7,177 nucleotides of DNA, taken from the NCBI GenBank assembly GCA_013298325.1, contig JAAFHJ010000250.1, positions 1 through 7,177 of the forward strand. Reading direction: 5' to 3'. This document shows, piece by piece, positions 6,050-7,177 of this stretch. Under the pieces are notes generated by a model that did no database searches, was not told the DNA's origin, and saw nothing but the letters and a program-made list of their open reading frames with translations. The first letter of the stretch is position 1. Each line of letters starts with the position of its first letter. The stretch comes from Myxococcales bacterium. GTDB lineage: Bacteria > Myxococcota_A > Polyangia > Polyangiales > Polyangiaceae. The translations under genes and the position numbers were made by a program.

Positions 6050-6058
6050 TGGTAGCTT
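6050..6058 (+). promoter_or_regulatory. Possible extended -10 promoter for a leaderless kinase mRNA
   Basis: The string TGGTAGCTT contains an extended -10 TG followed after one base by TAGCTT, which matches TATAAT at the first two and the last positions. Its end is 6 bases before ATG 6065, so transcription would start at or next to the start codon. No Shine-Dalgarno precedes that ATG, which agrees with a leaderless mRNA. No convincing -35 box lies 17 bases upstream. Confidence 0.35.
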
Positions 6059-6064
6059 GATCGC

Positions 6065-7177
6065 ATGAGCGGCGTCCCTCTCCGCGACCGCGCAAAGCAG
6101 CGCATCGGTACCGTCCTCAAAGACAAGTGGCGCCTCGACGCGCTGCTCGGCGTCGGCGGAACCGCAGCCGTCTACGCCGGTACACATCGGAACGGTAAAG
6201 TCGCTGCGGTCAAGGTGCTTCGCCCCGAACTTGCCGGGCACGAAGAGATCGTTACGCGGTTTCTTCGCGAAGGGTACGTCGCCAACAAAATCAATCACCG
6301 CGGCGTCGTTGAGGTGATTGACGACGACCGTGCTGACGACGGGTCTGTCTTCCTCGTGATGGAACTTCTTCAGGGGACGTCCCTGGAGAATTACTCCCGC
6401 GGCGGGGAACGCTTACCGATCGCGGAATCGCTTCGTGTCGTCGATGAATTGCTGGATGTGCTTACGCGCGCACATCCGCTTGGCATCGTTCATCGCGACA
6501 TCAAACCGGCCAACATTTTTCTGACGACCGCCGGTCAGGTGAAAGTTCTCGATTTCGGAATCGCCCGTCTCGTCGAGAGCGCCGACCACGCCCACACGCA
6601 GACGGGGACGGCGATCGGGACGCCCGGGTACATGCCGCCGGAGCAGGCGCGTGGTCGCTGGAACCTCGTCGACGGACGGACCGATCTTTGGGCGGCCGGG
6701 GCGACGCTCTACGCGCTTCTCGCCGGCCATCGCCCGCGGCGTGCCGAGACGGTGCAGGAAGAATTGCTCCTTGCAATGACGCAGCCGATCCCTTCGATCG
6801 CACTCGCGGTGCCATCGTTGCATCCTGCACTGATTTCGTTCGTCGACAAATCTATCTCCTTTGAGATGGATGCACGTTTCCCAGACGCCGCCGCCATGAA
6901 GGCAGCTCTTGAGGAGGTTCGCTCCCAACTTCGTGAAGGAAATCCGGCATCTGTCGGGGGATGGGATACCGGTCGCGAAGTCTTCAACGGCCATTCCTTC
7001 CCGCCACCGGCCCCGTCACGTCCGTCTCTCTCTGGCAGTTCCTCGGGTGCTTTTCCGGCCCGCGAGGCCGAACCGGGCTCGATTTCGGGCGCCAGTGGAC
7101 CTGGGTCGATCTCGATTTCCCACGTCGGCCCGCCGTCTTTCGCGACGGGGGGACCGATGATGGTGAGCCAGCCGCCT
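6065..7177 (+). CDS. PknB-type serine/threonine protein kinase, cut by the right edge
   Basis: This Hanks-type Ser/Thr kinase is open to the right end of the window (371 codons seen). The kinase domain covers about residues 20-285 with every key motif. The Gly-rich loop is G29-V-G-G-T-A-A-V36. The ATP-anchoring Lys50 sits in AAVKVL, and the likely alpha-C Glu69 in RFLREG. The catalytic loop is H143-R-D145-I-K-P-A-N150, and the Mg-binding D163-F-G follows. The activation segment is rich in Thr/His and ends in GTPGYMPPE with Glu193. The subdomain IX motif is TDLWAAG. All catalytic residues are present, so it should be active. After about residue 290 the chain becomes Pro/Ser/Gly-rich and disordered, with repeated GSIS; in this family such a linker often leads to a membrane helix or a sensor domain, which is not visible here. 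The gene starts 56 bases after the swivelling-domain gene without a clear ribosome binding site. Its substrate and signal are unknown. Confidence 0.95.
   Translation, partial: MSGVPLRDRAKQRIGTVLKDKWRLDALLGVGGTAAVYAGTHRNGKVAAVKVLRPELAGHEEIVTRFLREGYVANKINHRGVVEVIDDDRADDGSVFLVMELLQGTSLENYSRGGERLPIAESLRVVDELLDVLTRAHPLGIVHRDIKPANIFLTTAGQVKVLDFGIARLVESADHAHTQTGTAIGTPGYMPPEQARGRWNLVDGRTDLWAAGATLYALLAGHRPRRAETVQEELLLAMTQPIPSIALAVPSLHPALISFVDKSISFEMDARFPDAAAMKAALEEVRSQLREGNPASVGGWDTGREVFNGHSFPPPAPSRPSLSGSSSGAFPAREAEPGSISGASGPGSISISHVGPPSFATGGPMMVSQPP

Overview
This window is GC-rich (roughly 60% by eye) and dense. Seven genes all read on the + strand, with short gaps and two 4-base stop/start overlaps. 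The best pointer to the host is the exported protease. It ends in a Cys-containing motif, one hydrophobic helix and an Arg cluster, as in the Myxo-CTERM sorting signal, and it carries a cysteine-rich region. Together with the Ser/Thr kinase with a Pro/Ser-rich tail and the strong GC bias at third positions, this suggests Myxococcota, perhaps Polyangiales. That placement is inference; there is no rRNA or other marker in the window.

Layout: (1) 12-941, a KirBac-type inward-rectifier K+ channel whose frame is open to the left edge. (2) 938-2101, a PIG-V/Gpi18-like multi-pass mannosyltransferase that overlaps the channel by GTGA. (3) 2186-3046, the redox-regulated chaperone Hsp33 with its complete zinc-binding Cys set. 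(4) 3068-4120, a FokI-like D12-class DNA adenine methylase starting at TTG 21 bases after Hsp33, with no restriction enzyme beside it. (5) 4189-5628, a secreted chymotrypsin-fold serine protease with a Cys-rich region, a TDPG repeat linker and a Myxo-CTERM-like tail. (6) 5625-6008, a small stand-alone PEP-utiliser swivelling domain that overlaps the protease by GTGA and has Glu where the phosphorylated His should be. (7) 6065 to the right edge, a PknB-type Ser/Thr kinase with every catalytic motif intact, cut off in a disordered tail.

The genes fall into likely transcription units 1-2, 3-4 and 5-6, with 7 possibly starting its own leaderless transcript. No shared pathway joins all seven. I see no CRISPR array, tRNA, rRNA, insertion sequence or phage gene, and no convincing intrinsic terminator. 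No non-coding stretch exceeds 84 bases. The parts most worth a second look are the His-less swivelling domain coupled to the protease, the solitary single-domain FokI-like methylase joined to Hsp33, and the architecture of the protease.
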